DNA of 64,000 nt from Photobacterium chitinilyticum (GTDB lineage Bacteria > Pseudomonadota > Gammaproteobacteria > Enterobacterales > Vibrionaceae). The stretch lies in the NCBI RefSeq assembly GCF_004104355.1, contig NZ_RJLM01000002.1, forward strand, positions 63,168 to 127,167, read 5' to 3'. Below the pieces are notes generated by a model. That model was not told where the DNA came from. It worked only from the letters and a program-made list of their open reading frames with translations, and did no database searches. This document shows, one piece after another, positions 37,786-47,027 of the stretch. Numbering within the stretch: position 1 is the stretch's first letter; each line of letters starts with the position of its first letter. Both the position numbers and the translations under genes were made by a program.

Positions 37786-38445
37786 ATGAATAAAAACGAC
37801 CACTTGGAGATGCTTGTGCAAAAGAAACTTTTTCAACCACACACACATCAAATACGCACTCTGCCTTTTCTCGCTACGACCGACCACCAGCTACCGCAAG
37901 GCAGGGATCAGATACGGGGAAGCGGAGTTCTGTTTAGCCAAATGGTTCTCGATGCTGTTCGCTCGGGGGGAATTTGGATCATGATGCAAGATTACAACGG
38001 AGTTAAAGCCGATAGACCAGGAGACATTGTTACATTCGCGCAGATCAACACCGTTGATTGGCTCTCCGGAGACCAAATTCAGGTAAATATCGAGCTTACC
38101 CATTGGGGCAAGATAGATCCCGTACAAAACAAACGATCGGATCAATATCTAACCGCGAACCCATTTCCTCTATGGCAAACCAACCAGACAATGAATGCGG
38201 ATGACAGGCTCGTTGTTCGGCTAAAACAATGGCAGGCAGAATACGCACACCTGCAGCAAGCACAAGATGTTAGGCATACCTCAGCCAATGACCCATGCTG
38301 GCTTTGTTGGCGATGGCTGGAACTACTGCCCCTACCTATATGTACCAAGCAAAAACTGCTTAAAAAACCGGGGCCAAGTCTTTGTCTCCGCTACATCAAA
38401 AAAATGATCCACCAAAGTGATCGTTATACCGGCTTGTTGCGTTAA
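37786..38445 (+). CDS. LON substrate-binding-domain-like protein
   Basis: 219 residues with no protease or ATPase part. The stretch IRTLPFLATTDHQLPQGRDQ, then FSQMVLDAVRSGGIWIM, GDIVTFAQINTVDWLSGDQI and QVNIELTHWGKI follows the pattern of the Lon N-terminal substrate-binding domain, although weakly. The C-terminal third is basic and helical. Such stand-alone LON-domain proteins occur next to ECF sigma factors in related marine bacteria (family-context knowledge, not checked). It is first in a possible operon with the sigma and anti-sigma genes, 32 bp ahead. Confidence 0.55.
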   Translation: MNKNDHLEMLVQKKLFQPHTHQIRTLPFLATTDHQLPQGRDQIRGSGVLFSQMVLDAVRSGGIWIMMQDYNGVKADRPGDIVTFAQINTVDWLSGDQIQVNIELTHWGKIDPVQNKRSDQYLTANPFPLWQTNQTMNADDRLVVRLKQWQAEYAHLQQAQDVRHTSANDPCWLCWRWLELLPLPICTKQKLLKKPGPSLCLRYIKKMIHQSDRYTGLLR

Positions 38446-38453
38446 ACAGGTAT

Positions 38454-38484
38454 TGATCCCATGCTTGCAGTAGAACGATGATAA
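38454..38484 (+). promoter_or_regulatory. Possible ECF autoregulated promoter before the sigma gene
   Basis: TGATCC (38454-38459) resembles the -35 element used by ChrR-paired RpoE sigma factors, and TGATAA lies 19 bases downstream. If used, the transcript would start past 38484 and would favour the second start codon (38526). Confidence 0.3.
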
Positions 38485-39095
38485 AAATCAGTCGATATAC
38501 TCACTCCGAGAAGATCAAGGAGCCCATGCTCAACGAAGACTTACCTGCTATTGATGTGGCATCGCTATTGTTTAACATTGCTAATTCGCGGTGTAAGCAC
38601 AGCTATGAAAAACTTTTTGTTCTGGTCGCTCCCAAACTACTCAATTTTTCGCGCAAACAGCTGAGAGATGATTCGATGGCGATGGAAGTTGTTCAGGAAA
38701 CGATGCTCAAAATATGGCTCAAATCTCATCTCTATGATGAATCTAAAGGTGCCGCTTTAACATGGATTTACTCGGTCGCCCGAAACGTCAAATTTGATCT
38801 GCTGCGCAAATCAAAGCATCAAAACGACTGGGTGCAGGGAGATGACCTTTGGCCAACATTGAGTGAGGAACCTGATCCTGAACGTATCCCCAAAGAGTTT
38901 CATGCCATCGTCACTCGCGAACTCAAAGATCTTGTCGAAACCTTGCCACCGGCTCAGGCCGAGGTGGTCAGACTGATCTGTTTGCAGGGAGCGTCACACC
39001 AGGAAGTAGCTGACGCATTAGGCGTACCGTTAGGTACGATAAAAAGCCGGCTTCGATTAGCATTACAGAAAATGAAGGAGGCTATGGATGACTGA
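38478..39095 (+). CDS. ECF sigma factor, ChrR-paired RpoE type (ECF11-like)
   Basis: 205 residues from ATG 38478, or 189 from ATG 38526 (MLNEDLPAIDVASL). AAGGAG lies only three bases before the latter, and the former has no clear ribosome site, so the start is open. Region 2 is YEKLFVLVAPKLLNFSRKQL to NVKFDLLRK (about 43-110). Region 4 is LPPAQAEVVRLICLQGASHQ to GTIKSRLRLALQKMK (about 155-202). The gene overlaps the ChrR-type anti-sigma by eight bases. In Rhodobacter-type systems this pair responds to singlet oxygen and organic peroxide. Confidence 0.88.
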   Translation: MIKISRYTHSEKIKEPMLNEDLPAIDVASLLFNIANSRCKHSYEKLFVLVAPKLLNFSRKQLRDDSMAMEVVQETMLKIWLKSHLYDESKGAALTWIYSVARNVKFDLLRKSKHQNDWVQGDDLWPTLSEEPDPERIPKEFHAIVTRELKDLVETLPPAQAEVVRLICLQGASHQEVADALGVPLGTIKSRLRLALQKMKEAMDD

Positions 39096-39771
39096 TATCC
39101 GTTTCCACCCAACCGATGACACATTGGCATGCTACACCGCGGGCGATCTCGACTCTGCTTCCAGTATCATGCTTAGCGCACATCTGGAAATGTGCAGCCA
39201 TTGTCGTGCCCGTGTTGACACACTTGAAAATACTCAGGCGCAACAACTGGCTTTGACGCCATCGGAGCCCCTATCCGATGAACTCAATAACCTGCTCGGT
39301 ACTATTCTCTGTCATCAAGAAATGCCTCAAGAGGAAGCCCACGATTCTGACAAAGCTACCGAAGCACATATTGAAGTCAACAGTAAGACATTTCGACTAC
39401 CCCGTGTATTGCAACGGCACGAAGACCAAATCGGTCCCTGGAGCCGCTTGCCGGGAAACATAAAGCGGGCCAATGTGTCAACTAGCGGCCACAGCAAAAT
39501 GAACTTCATCTATATGGACTGTAATAGTTCTCTACCACAGCACACCCACCAAGGGCAGGAAATCACCCTGGTACTTGCTGGAGAGTTTATGGACGAACAC
39601 GCCACCTACAAGCCCGGTGATTTTATTATCCAGACACCGAAGCATCAGCATTCGCCTAAAACTCGGGAGGATCAGGATTGCCTTTGCCTGACGTTATTAG
39701 ATGCTCCGCTGCACTTTACTTCAGGCCTTGCTACCCTTCTGAATCCATTTAGCCAGTTGTTCTTCCGCTAA
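39088..39771 (+). CDS. chrR: ChrR-family zinc cupin anti-sigma factor
   Basis: 227 residues. The N-terminal anti-sigma domain has the zinc motif HLEMCSHC (His and two Cys, about 31-38) after YTAGDLDSASSIM. The C-terminal half is a cupin: RLPGNIKRANVSTSGHSKMN, LPQHTHQGQEITLVLAGEF (about 149-167) and PKHQHSPKT, with His residues for a second metal. The family model is that ChrR holds the sigma factor until singlet oxygen or a related oxidant acts on it. It overlaps the sigma gene, consistent with translational coupling. Confidence 0.88.
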   Translation: MTDIRFHPTDDTLACYTAGDLDSASSIMLSAHLEMCSHCRARVDTLENTQAQQLALTPSEPLSDELNNLLGTILCHQEMPQEEAHDSDKATEAHIEVNSKTFRLPRVLQRHEDQIGPWSRLPGNIKRANVSTSGHSKMNFIYMDCNSSLPQHTHQGQEITLVLAGEFMDEHATYKPGDFIIQTPKHQHSPKTREDQDCLCLTLLDAPLHFTSGLATLLNPFSQLFFR

Positions 39772-40169
39772 CCCGTTTTTTGCTAGCCCGTTTCTTTTGC
39801 TAGCGTAGTATCTACTCTACCGGCCTAAATTGTCAGTTCACCATGCAACTGGCAATTGGGCGCTTAGTCACAATTACATCATTAGCACTGTTCAAAAAAC
39901 ATCCAATTAGGTTTATTGCTCTAAATCGCTCCCATACACTTCACCTTGCATTCCTTCGGGATGTTAGTACCGAACTATTATGCGAATCTAGCGTCCGCTA
40001 TTGGTACAAGGCCTCTTCACTCCATCACTGACCAACCATTGAAGAGGCCTTCTTCTACCGCTTCCTTTTCAGGTTCGCTTCCAAAACTGCTACTTAAACT
40101 ACAGCCTACTGATACCAAGCCATGTACACTGAGGGTTATTCCTAAAAAACAGCAACATAAGGATGGAGC
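39772..40169. other. Intergenic region with a long inverted repeat
   Basis: The 398-bp gap shows no convincing gene. AAGGCCTCTTCA (40008-40019) and TGAAGAGGCCTT (40040-40051) form perfect 12-bp arms with a 20-base loop, a possible terminator of the chrR transcript without a clear T-run. GGAG (40163-40166) precedes the next start codon. Confidence 0.55.
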
Positions 40170-41333
40170 ATGCTTCGAATTGAAAGTAAAGAGCGGCCAC
40201 ACTGGCGAACTCTAGCCAAAGAATACGGATTTGGCTTTCATAGCATGTATGATCAACCCTATTGGGACGAAACCGCCTACTACCAATTTACTCTTGAGCA
40301 GATCGAGCGGGATCTGGAAGATCCCACCGAAGAAATTCACCAAATGTGTCTCGAGGTAGTTGATACTGTTATTCGCGACGAGTACTGGCTACGACGATTC
40401 CAGATCCCCGAGGCGATGTGGCAAAACGTCCTCGACTCCTGGCAGCGCAAAGAGCCCTCGCTCTATTCCCGACTCGATTTCGCCTATGACGGCAAAGGGC
40501 ACGCAAAGCTGTACGAGAACAATGCCGATACGCCGACCTCCCTCTATGAAACCGGTTTTTGGCAATGGCTATGGCTGGAAGATCAGGTCAACAACGGCTC
40601 GCTAAGACGCGATGCCGATCAGTTCAATCTGCTCCAAGAACTGCTTATGGGACGATTCCAGCAACTGGCTAGCCGTCAACCGGGACAAACGCTGCACTTT
40701 TCCTGCTGCAAAGACACCGAAGAAGACCGCGGCACCGTGCAATACATGGAAGACTGTGCCAAGGAAGCCGGACTCTCGACCGCCTTCGTTCACGTCGAAG
40801 ATATCGGCCTCAACGGCAAGGGGGAGTTTACCGATCTAAAGGACAGGCCTATTCGCTGGATGTTCAAACTCTATCCGTGGGAGTTCATGTTTCGAGAGGA
40901 ATACGGTAACAAGTTAGCCAGTGCCAATGTCAACTGGCTAGAACCAATGTGGAAGTCAATACTGAGCAACAAAGCGCTGCTGCCGATGTTATGGCAAAAG
41001 TTCGAAGGTCACCCCAACCTGCTACCCGCCTACTTCCCCGATGACCGGAAACTCGGCAATCTGCAAGACTATGTCATCAAACCTATTTTTGCCCGAGAAG
41101 GCGCCAACATTGAGATTGTTCAGGGTGGACGGCAGACCCTGAGAACCGAAGGTCCCTATGGTGACGAAGGAGTGATCTACCAAGCCTATCACCCGTTGCC
41201 AAAATTTGGCGACTATTACACCCTGATCGGCAGCTGGCTGGTTGATGATAAACCAGGCGGGATCTCAATCAGGGAAGATACCTCACGCGTCACCCAGGAC
41301 ATGTCACGCTATCTGCCCCATGTGATCTTGTAA
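40170..41333 (+). CDS. Glutathionylspermidine synthase-family ATP-grasp protein (YjfC/YgiC type)
   Basis: 387 residues, the same length as E. coli YjfC. Matches in order: YWDETAYYQFTLEQIE, HQMCLEVVD, SLYSRLDFAYD, LYENNADTPTSLYE, FQWLWLE-like WQWLWLED, CCKDTEEDRGTVQYMEDCA, FKLYPWEFM, PMWKSILSNKALLPMLW, KPIFAREGANIEI and IGSWLVDD. This is the synthetase half only; there is no amidase domain. Family members join glutathione-like peptides to amines using ATP, but the stand-alone YjfC/YgiC proteins have no established product. It is a single gene with RarD converging. Confidence 0.88.
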   Translation: MLRIESKERPHWRTLAKEYGFGFHSMYDQPYWDETAYYQFTLEQIERDLEDPTEEIHQMCLEVVDTVIRDEYWLRRFQIPEAMWQNVLDSWQRKEPSLYSRLDFAYDGKGHAKLYENNADTPTSLYETGFWQWLWLEDQVNNGSLRRDADQFNLLQELLMGRFQQLASRQPGQTLHFSCCKDTEEDRGTVQYMEDCAKEAGLSTAFVHVEDIGLNGKGEFTDLKDRPIRWMFKLYPWEFMFREEYGNKLASANVNWLEPMWKSILSNKALLPMLWQKFEGHPNLLPAYFPDDRKLGNLQDYVIKPIFAREGANIEIVQGGRQTLRTEGPYGDEGVIYQAYHPLPKFGDYYTLIGSWLVDDKPGGISIREDTSRVTQDMSRYLPHVIL

Positions 41334-41351
41334 TATTGCTCAATCTATTAG

Positions 41352-41387
41352 TGTCGAATCGGGTATACACATATACCCGATTCGACA
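41352..41387. terminator. Long perfect hairpin between convergent genes
   Basis: TGTCGAATCGGGTAT (41352-41366) and ATACCCGATTCGACA (41373-41387) pair perfectly around ACACAT. It sits between the convergent stops at 41333 and 41392 and is probably a shared terminator despite short T-runs. Confidence 0.7.
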
Positions 41388-41391
41388 ATTC

Positions 41392-42294
41392 CTAAGCCCG
41401 TCGCAGCGCCATTCTTGAGAAGACCAAGGCCTCTACAGTACACAGAATCAGTCCGATCCAGATGAAACCAAAACTGACAATTTTCACCTGATCCAATACT
41501 TCGCCAAAAATAAAAACTGCCAATATAAACTGCAAGCTGGGCTCGATATATTGGGTTAAACCAATCATTGTCAACGTCGTTCTTTCCACCGCCAGGGCAA
41601 AAAACACCAATGGCAACAAGGTAACGGGTGCTGCACCCGCATAGAGCCAAAAAGTGGTCATATTGCCCGCCAATACCGTCGAACTCTGATCTAGGTACCC
41701 AAACAGTACATAACCCAGCGCGAATGGCATTAGCAATGTCACTTCAACGGACATCGAAGTCAGCGAGTCGAACTTGATATATTTCTTAGTTAATCCGTAA
41801 AGGGCAAAAAAGCTGCCCATAACTAACGATAACCAAGGCAACTCACCATAGTAGTGAACCTGATAAGCAATACCGCAGATGGCAAATACCACCGCCGCCT
41901 TTTGCGCCCAGGTGAGCCTATCTTTAAGAAACAGCACACCAAAGGCGATGGAGAACAGTGGATTGATAAAATAACCAAGGCTTGCAGCCAATACCTGGTC
42001 GTTGGTTATCGCCCAGGTAAACGCATACAGTGAAATGCAATTAAGAATTCCGGCGATAAAACACAAGCACAATGACTGCTTATTTTTCATCGCCTGAGTG
42101 AAAGACAGGTTGGGTATTTTCAGGCACTTTAGAATCAATAGCATTAGCGGCACTGAGAAGATGATCCGCATTGCTATTAATTCATTAGTATCAGCCTGAG
42201 GCAAAAACTGAAAGTACAGGGGTAACAGCCCCCATAATACAAACGCTATGGTCGCTATAACATTGCCATGTATTCGAGCAAACATAATACCCAT
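41392..42294 (-). CDS. rarD: RarD-type EamA-family permease
   Basis: 300 residues with ten predicted TM helices in two EamA halves. RarD signatures are NVIATIAFVLWGLLPLYF, RIIFSVPLMLLIL, LGYFINPLFSIAFGVLFLKD, GTLPW-like YGELPWLSLVMGSFFALYGL, and LTQYIEPSLQFILAVFIFGE. It is a drug/metabolite-transporter-superfamily inner-membrane protein; the RarD substrate is not established. The start MGIMFARIH could shift to Met4. It lies 18 bp after the chemoreceptor stop on the same strand. Confidence 0.88.
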   Translation of the reverse strand: MGIMFARIHGNVIATIAFVLWGLLPLYFQFLPQADTNELIAMRIIFSVPLMLLILKCLKIPNLSFTQAMKNKQSLCLCFIAGILNCISLYAFTWAITNDQVLAASLGYFINPLFSIAFGVLFLKDRLTWAQKAAVVFAICGIAYQVHYYGELPWLSLVMGSFFALYGLTKKYIKFDSLTSMSVEVTLLMPFALGYVLFGYLDQSSTVLAGNMTTFWLYAGAAPVTLLPLVFFALAVERTTLTMIGLTQYIEPSLQFILAVFIFGEVLDQVKIVSFGFIWIGLILCTVEALVFSRMALRRA

Positions 42295-42311
42295 CCTGTA
42301 GGCGAACGAAA

Positions 42312-44183
42312 TTAAACAATAAACTTGTTCAACAAAGTCTCTTGCTGTTGAACTTTCGAAACCTGCTCATTCATTTGCACTGATGACTCATGGGCACGGT
42401 CCGATACCTGCTGAGAGAGATCTTTTATCTTCAGCGTATTGCTGTTGATCTCTTCCGCAACCAAGCTCTGCTCTTCTGCCGCTGAGGCTATCTGAAGGTT
42501 CATATCAGAGATCTGAATAATTGAGTGCTTGATTTGGTTAAGTGAGCCGCCAGCTTCCAGCGCCTTGGCAACAGCCTCGTCGGTCAACGCCTTGCTTTTC
42601 TCCATAACGCTAGTGGCAGAACGAGCACCAGACTGAAGCTGGGCAATCATACTGTGAATTTCTGTTGTCGATTGCTGAGTGCGCTGCGCCAACGTCCGAA
42701 CTTCATCCGCCACAACCGCAAAACCTCGGCCTGAATCACCGGCCCGGGCCGCTTCAATGGCTGCATTCAGTGCCAGTAAGTTGGTTTGGTCTGCAATCTC
42801 GTTGATCACCGAAAGGATTGATTCAATATTCCCCGTCGCGTTTTCCAAGTCCTGAACAACAATAACCGTCTCATCGATTTGCGTCGCCAGCGTACTGATA
42901 GCATCGGTCGTATGGGATACAACACTGACACCATCCTCTGCCGCCTTATCTGCCTCTTGTGCAGCAGCAGCAGCACCTTGGGCATTACCCGCAACGTCTG
43001 CAGACGTCGAAGCCATTTCATTCATTGCCGTTGCAAGCTGTTCCACTTCTGCCAATTGATTTGTAATATCCGTTGCGGTCAGCTTGGCCCCCTGAGTCGT
43101 GACTTCGGCATCAGAACCAATTTCAGTCCCAAGGAGTTTGGTCTCTTGGATAAGGAGCTGTAACTTTCCGGTAAATGCATTAAAGTTTGTAGCCAGTTCG
43201 GAGAATTCAATATCCGTATTGGTATCTAACCGGCGAGTCAGATCACCCTGCCCTGAAGCCACATCCTTCATTGCCTCATTCAAAATGCCTAATGGGCGCA
43301 TAAAGTATTTCAATACAAACACCAGCGCGAGAACAGCAATAAGAACAAAGGCAATCGTCATAACCATTGATGACGAACGAAGCTGCAGAATTGATGAATA
43401 CGCTTTTTCATAATCAAGAATGACACCGATATACCAGTCTTGACTATCAATAGGGGTAAAATCGATATAGGTCGGCTTACCTTTATAATCGATGAGTTTG
43501 TAGTTTTCGCTGATATCTTGGTTGCCAAGGAAATCTTTCAGGTTTTTACCAACCAACTTAGGATCAGGGTGAGAAACAATCGTTCCCCCCTTATTCACCA
43601 TGAATATATATCCGGCATCAAACAAAGAGATCTGGTTAATGGTGTCAGAAAGAATACCTAAATTTAAATCATAAAAAATAGCCGCATCAAAACGTCCATT
43701 GTTATAAACAGGTGTCGCAATCGAGACCAGAACACTGCCCGTATCCCCCATGTAGGGAGCCGTGATAATGGTTTTGCCTTCGTTTTTGGCTCGTCTGTAC
43801 CATGGACGAGTTCTCGGATCGTACGAACTGCCCGGCTGCCAATTAGGATCGTTACTCTGTATACGCCCGTCGGCCTCAAAGCCCATGCCAATCAAGGAAA
43901 AGGCATTCTTGGCAACTGGCTTATTGATAATACTGGCAATATGACTGGTTGAAACTTCATTCTCAATCACCTGTGCAGTATAGGTAGCCAATTGTGATTT
44001 TGATTCAATTTCACTATCGACAGTTGTTTTTACACCATTAACAATTTCTGCAATGCTCTGATGAATTAATGGCTCTACTTGTGATTTAACCTGTTTGTAC
44101 TGTTGAAGTGATAATACAGACAAAGCCGTAAACACAATGATTGAGGATATGAACACAACCTTATGTTGAAATTTTATTTTCAT
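42312..44183 (-). CDS. Methyl-accepting chemotaxis protein with amino-acid-type dCache sensor
   Basis: 623 residues. TM1 is at about 10-28, a double-Cache sensor at about 35-270, TM2 at about 273-295, then HAMP ([20 protein letters not shown]) and a signalling domain with [21 protein letters not shown] (about 466-486). The sensor has Tyr121, Arg126, Trp128 and Tyr129 (in [11 protein letters not shown]), Tyr144 (TAPYMG) and Asp172 (IFYDLNL). This matches the published amino-acid-binding signature of dCache_1 receptors almost position for position. It is therefore probably an amino acid chemoreceptor. Confidence 0.92.
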   Translation of the reverse strand: MKIKFQHKVVFISSIIVFTALSVLSLQQYKQVKSQVEPLIHQSIAEIVNGVKTTVDSEIESKSQLATYTAQVIENEVSTSHIASIINKPVAKNAFSLIGMGFEADGRIQSNDPNWQPGSSYDPRTRPWYRRAKNEGKTIITAPYMGDTGSVLVSIATPVYNNGRFDAAIFYDLNLGILSDTINQISLFDAGYIFMVNKGGTIVSHPDPKLVGKNLKDFLGNQDISENYKLIDYKGKPTYIDFTPIDSQDWYIGVILDYEKAYSSILQLRSSSMVMTIAFVLIAVLALVFVLKYFMRPLGILNEAMKDVASGQGDLTRRLDTNTDIEFSELATNFNAFTGKLQLLIQETKLLGTEIGSDAEVTTQGAKLTATDITNQLAEVEQLATAMNEMASTSADVAGNAQGAAAAAQEADKAAEDGVSVVSHTTDAISTLATQIDETVIVVQDLENATGNIESILSVINEIADQTNLLALNAAIEAARAGDSGRGFAVVADEVRTLAQRTQQSTTEIHSMIAQLQSGARSATSVMEKSKALTDEAVAKALEAGGSLNQIKHSIIQISDMNLQIASAAEEQSLVAEEINSNTLKIKDLSQQVSDRAHESSVQMNEQVSKVQQQETLLNKFIV

Positions 44184-44226
44184 AAATAGAAGACTTAACG
44201 TTGATTAATATTTGTTGAGGGTTTAT

Positions 44227-44502
44227 TTACCTATGTAACTTTACGATATTGTTTGAACGTGAATCTGACCATACCAGCATTTCTCGGTAGTAGTGTTTAA
44301 GCAATACAAAGAATAGGCTAAACAAAATGAACATCAGTGTAATAAGGTGACTACTGTCTTTCACATTTGATGATGTGATGCTGAGTATAATACCAAGCCC
44401 AACACCTATAAAGCATAATAATTGTAACATCGGATAGGAAAGATAAAAAAAAGACTTAAGACTGAAAAGAATAGTGAATAACCATTTTTTAATCATCATC
44501 AA
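44227..44502 (-). CDS. Small two-TM membrane protein
   Basis: 91 residues starting MMMIKKWLFTILFSLKSFFY. Two hydrophobic helices are visible (about 22-42 and 51-70), with a polar C-terminus (YYREMLVWSDSRSNNIVKLH). It is not recognised. It lies upstream of the chemoreceptor on the same strand with 43 bp between them, so the two could be co-transcribed. The start could be any of the first three Met codons. Confidence 0.5.
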   Translation of the reverse strand: MMMIKKWLFTILFSLKSFFYLSYPMLQLLCFIGVGLGIILSITSSNVKDSSHLITLMFILFSLFFVLLKHYYREMLVWSDSRSNNIVKLHR

Positions 44503-44769
44503 AACAAACCCCTTCTACTTATTAAAACATTATAAATAACACAGTCAGTTCCTTTGTCATCAATATTATTATTTAGTGGTATTTACTGATGACTAACAAT
44601 ACCTTTTAAGCCTCACTCAACGTTTGTATCAGGAAGTATATATCCCAAGGTGGTACAAGCTGTATCTACTGATGATGGTTGTCGAAATACCATTGAAGAG
44701 AGGCAGTGACCCGTATATTTACAAGCCGCTGCCATCATAGTCGGGAGCAATTTCTATAAAGTAGGTGAT

Positions 44770-45924
44770 CTAGCCTTTATCTAGTTGCTGCTCAACCAGT
44801 GCCTGCCAATAGTTGACACCTTTCACTAGGATATTGTCATTAAAGTCGTAGTTTGGATTATGCAGCGCCGTACCGCCACACTCACCCTGGCCATTACCGA
44901 CAAGAATGTAACACCCCTTCACCTCACGCAGCATGAAAGAAAAGTCCTCACTGATCGTAAACGGTTCGCAGCTACCATTCACATTCTCAGTCCCAACGAC
45001 AGCCTCGGCGGCTTTAATAGCATGGGCCGTCTCTTCCGGGGTATTGATGGTAGACAGGAAGCTATTATTGAAATGGTACTTATAGTCCACACCTGCCGAC
45101 ATGCATTGCCCTGCGACAATACGCTCAATGGCTTTTTCAATCTTATGCAGGGCTTCATCAGTAAAACTACGGGTATCACCCGTGATCTTCACCTGAGATG
45201 GAATAACATTTACGGTGCCGTTTGTGGCAAATTCAGTCACGGAAATAACAGCCGTTTCATTAATCGCACTTAGATTACGCGATACAATTGTCTGCATGGC
45301 AGTAACAATCTGCGCGCCGACAACAATCGGGTCAGTCCCCATATGCGGCATCGCAGCATGGCCACCCGTTGCGATGACATCAATCTCAAAACTGCTCTCA
45401 CTGGCCATCAACGAACTGGGGCGTGTTACAAACTGTCCTTCTGGAATACCGGGCAAATTATGCATGGCATAAATCGCATCCATATTCCAACGTGTGAACA
45501 GACCGTCTTCAATCATGGCTTTTGCACCAGTACCACGCTCTTCATCTGGCTGAAAGATAAAGTAGACTGTGCCATCAAATTTTTTGTTTTTTGATAACTC
45601 AGATGCGGCACCAAGAAGCATTGCTGTATGACCATCATGACCGCAAGCGTGCATTGCCCCCTCATGAACGGAAGCGTGATCAAATGTATTCGCCTCACAG
45701 ATACGCAATGCATCCATATCGGCCCGCAGGCCAATAGAACGCTCGCTATCGCCGCATTTTAGAATCCCGACGACACCTGTGCCACCAATACCGCGATGAA
45801 CGTCAAGCCCAAACTCTTCGAGTTTGTTGGCAACAAACTCTGATGTTTTATACTCTTCAGTACCAAACTCAGGATGCTTATGTAAGTGACGACGCCAGTC
45901 GATAACTTTCTGTTCAATGGTCAT
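44770..45924 (-). CDS. M20 family amidohydrolase (hippurate/N-acyl-amino-acid hydrolase type)
   Basis: 384 residues matching the M20D amidohydrolase group: WRRHLHKHPEFGTEEYKTSE (about 10-29), LRADMDAL (about 66-73), metal site MHACGHDGHTAMLLGAA, catalytic Glu pair PDEERGTGAKAMI, TGGHAAMPHMGTDPI and the terminal metal His in ALHNPNYDFND. It removes an acyl or carbamoyl-type group from an N-acyl amino acid, probably the product of the locus pathway. It lies 55 bp after an EamA permease gene and is last in the minus-strand operon of the catabolic locus. The specific substrate is not known. Confidence 0.88.
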   Translation of the reverse strand: MTIEQKVIDWRRHLHKHPEFGTEEYKTSEFVANKLEEFGLDVHRGIGGTGVVGILKCGDSERSIGLRADMDALRICEANTFDHASVHEGAMHACGHDGHTAMLLGAASELSKNKKFDGTVYFIFQPDEERGTGAKAMIEDGLFTRWNMDAIYAMHNLPGIPEGQFVTRPSSLMASESSFEIDVIATGGHAAMPHMGTDPIVVGAQIVTAMQTIVSRNLSAINETAVISVTEFATNGTVNVIPSQVKITGDTRSFTDEALHKIEKAIERIVAGQCMSAGVDYKYHFNNSFLSTINTPEETAHAIKAAEAVVGTENVNGSCEPFTISEDFSFMLREVKGCYILVGNGQGECGGTALHNPNYDFNDNILVKGVNYWQALVEQQLDKG

Positions 45925-45979
45925 TTTTATTCTCCAACAAAATCTGCGCAGTAATGCTTAGCCACTGCGCATCTATCAA

Positions 45980-46951
45980 TTAAGCTTCTTGAGGTTTAAG
46001 CTCTTTTTCATCAGTTTCTGTCGTTTCAAACTTGGTGAACACATAAAGCGCCACAACAATCAGTGAAACAATAACGGTTTTGCCCAGTGCCATTTGCTCG
46101 CCAAGCGTCACAACTGCAACCAAGTAACCGACAAGTGGCATCAAGTTAAGTGCCATCGTCGCTTTTTCTACACCGATACGTTTGAATGAGTAAAGCTGAA
46201 CGAGGTAACTACCACCAGATATACCCGTGCCAAGGAAAATAAGTAAGCCAATCAATAACGGGCTAGATAGGATAATGCTAATTTGTGATAAATCTAAATC
46301 CAGTACAAAGACCATTACAATACCAAGCGCGGCAACAGAGATGTACTGGTAAAGCATCGATACAACAGACCCATACTTATCAGCAAGGCTCGCACGTAAA
46401 TGCGCCGTCCATGCCAGTGCCAGCATCGAACAAGTTACATAAACATAACCCAATAGCGGTGTACCGCCTTCAATGCTGTTAGTTGGCCCAACGCTCATTG
46501 CGTAGATACAAATCGCAGAGGCAATAAATGCTCCCCATTGGATTTTGTTCATTTTAAAGTTCATGAACATCATGCCAAAGAAAACCGTCGCAAATGGCTG
46601 CATTCCCTGAATTACACCGTTTTCCGTCGCACCAATATGAGACAAAGAGAGAAAGTTAAACAGTGAGAACACACCTTGGCCGACAATCCCGCACAGAGCT
46701 ATTTTCAGATAGTCTTTTTTCTCTATCTTTAACGATGAACCTAAATCTTTGCTTAAACTTGTACTGCGCGATGTGAAGAAAAATATGATGGAAAGACCGA
46801 TCACCGCAGTTACATAACGAAAGAAAACCAACGTCATTGGATCGACAGCCATAGACAATGGCTTAGATACAACACCGGTAACGCCCCATATTACTGCAAC
46901 AGCAATTGCAGCAACCCAACCTAAAAATGTATCTTTTTTAGTAATACTCAT
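45980..46951 (-). CDS. EamA-family permease 1 of the diamino-acid locus
   Basis: 323 residues, ten TM helices in two EamA repeats. It is related to the next gene: GIVGQGVFSLFNFLSLSHIG and ENGVIQGMQPFATVFFG correspond to GIVGQGAFSYLSFLSLEYIT and ENGVIQGLIPILILTVG there. The shared position and sequence indicate tandem duplication. DMT-superfamily carriers usually export amino acids or metabolites; the direction here is not known. It lies 76 bp after its paralogue. Confidence 0.85.
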   Translation of the reverse strand: MSITKKDTFLGWVAAIAVAVIWGVTGVVSKPLSMAVDPMTLVFFRYVTAVIGLSIIFFFTSRSTSLSKDLGSSLKIEKKDYLKIALCGIVGQGVFSLFNFLSLSHIGATENGVIQGMQPFATVFFGMMFMNFKMNKIQWGAFIASAICIYAMSVGPTNSIEGGTPLLGYVYVTCSMLALAWTAHLRASLADKYGSVVSMLYQYISVAALGIVMVFVLDLDLSQISIILSSPLLIGLLIFLGTGISGGSYLVQLYSFKRIGVEKATMALNLMPLVGYLVAVVTLGEQMALGKTVIVSLIVVALYVFTKFETTETDEKELKPQEA

Positions 46952-47027
46952 GGTACATGCCTTTCAAATTGCAAAATTCTTTCATGCAAAATGGGCAGTA
47001 CACATTATGTACTGCCACATTAACTTA

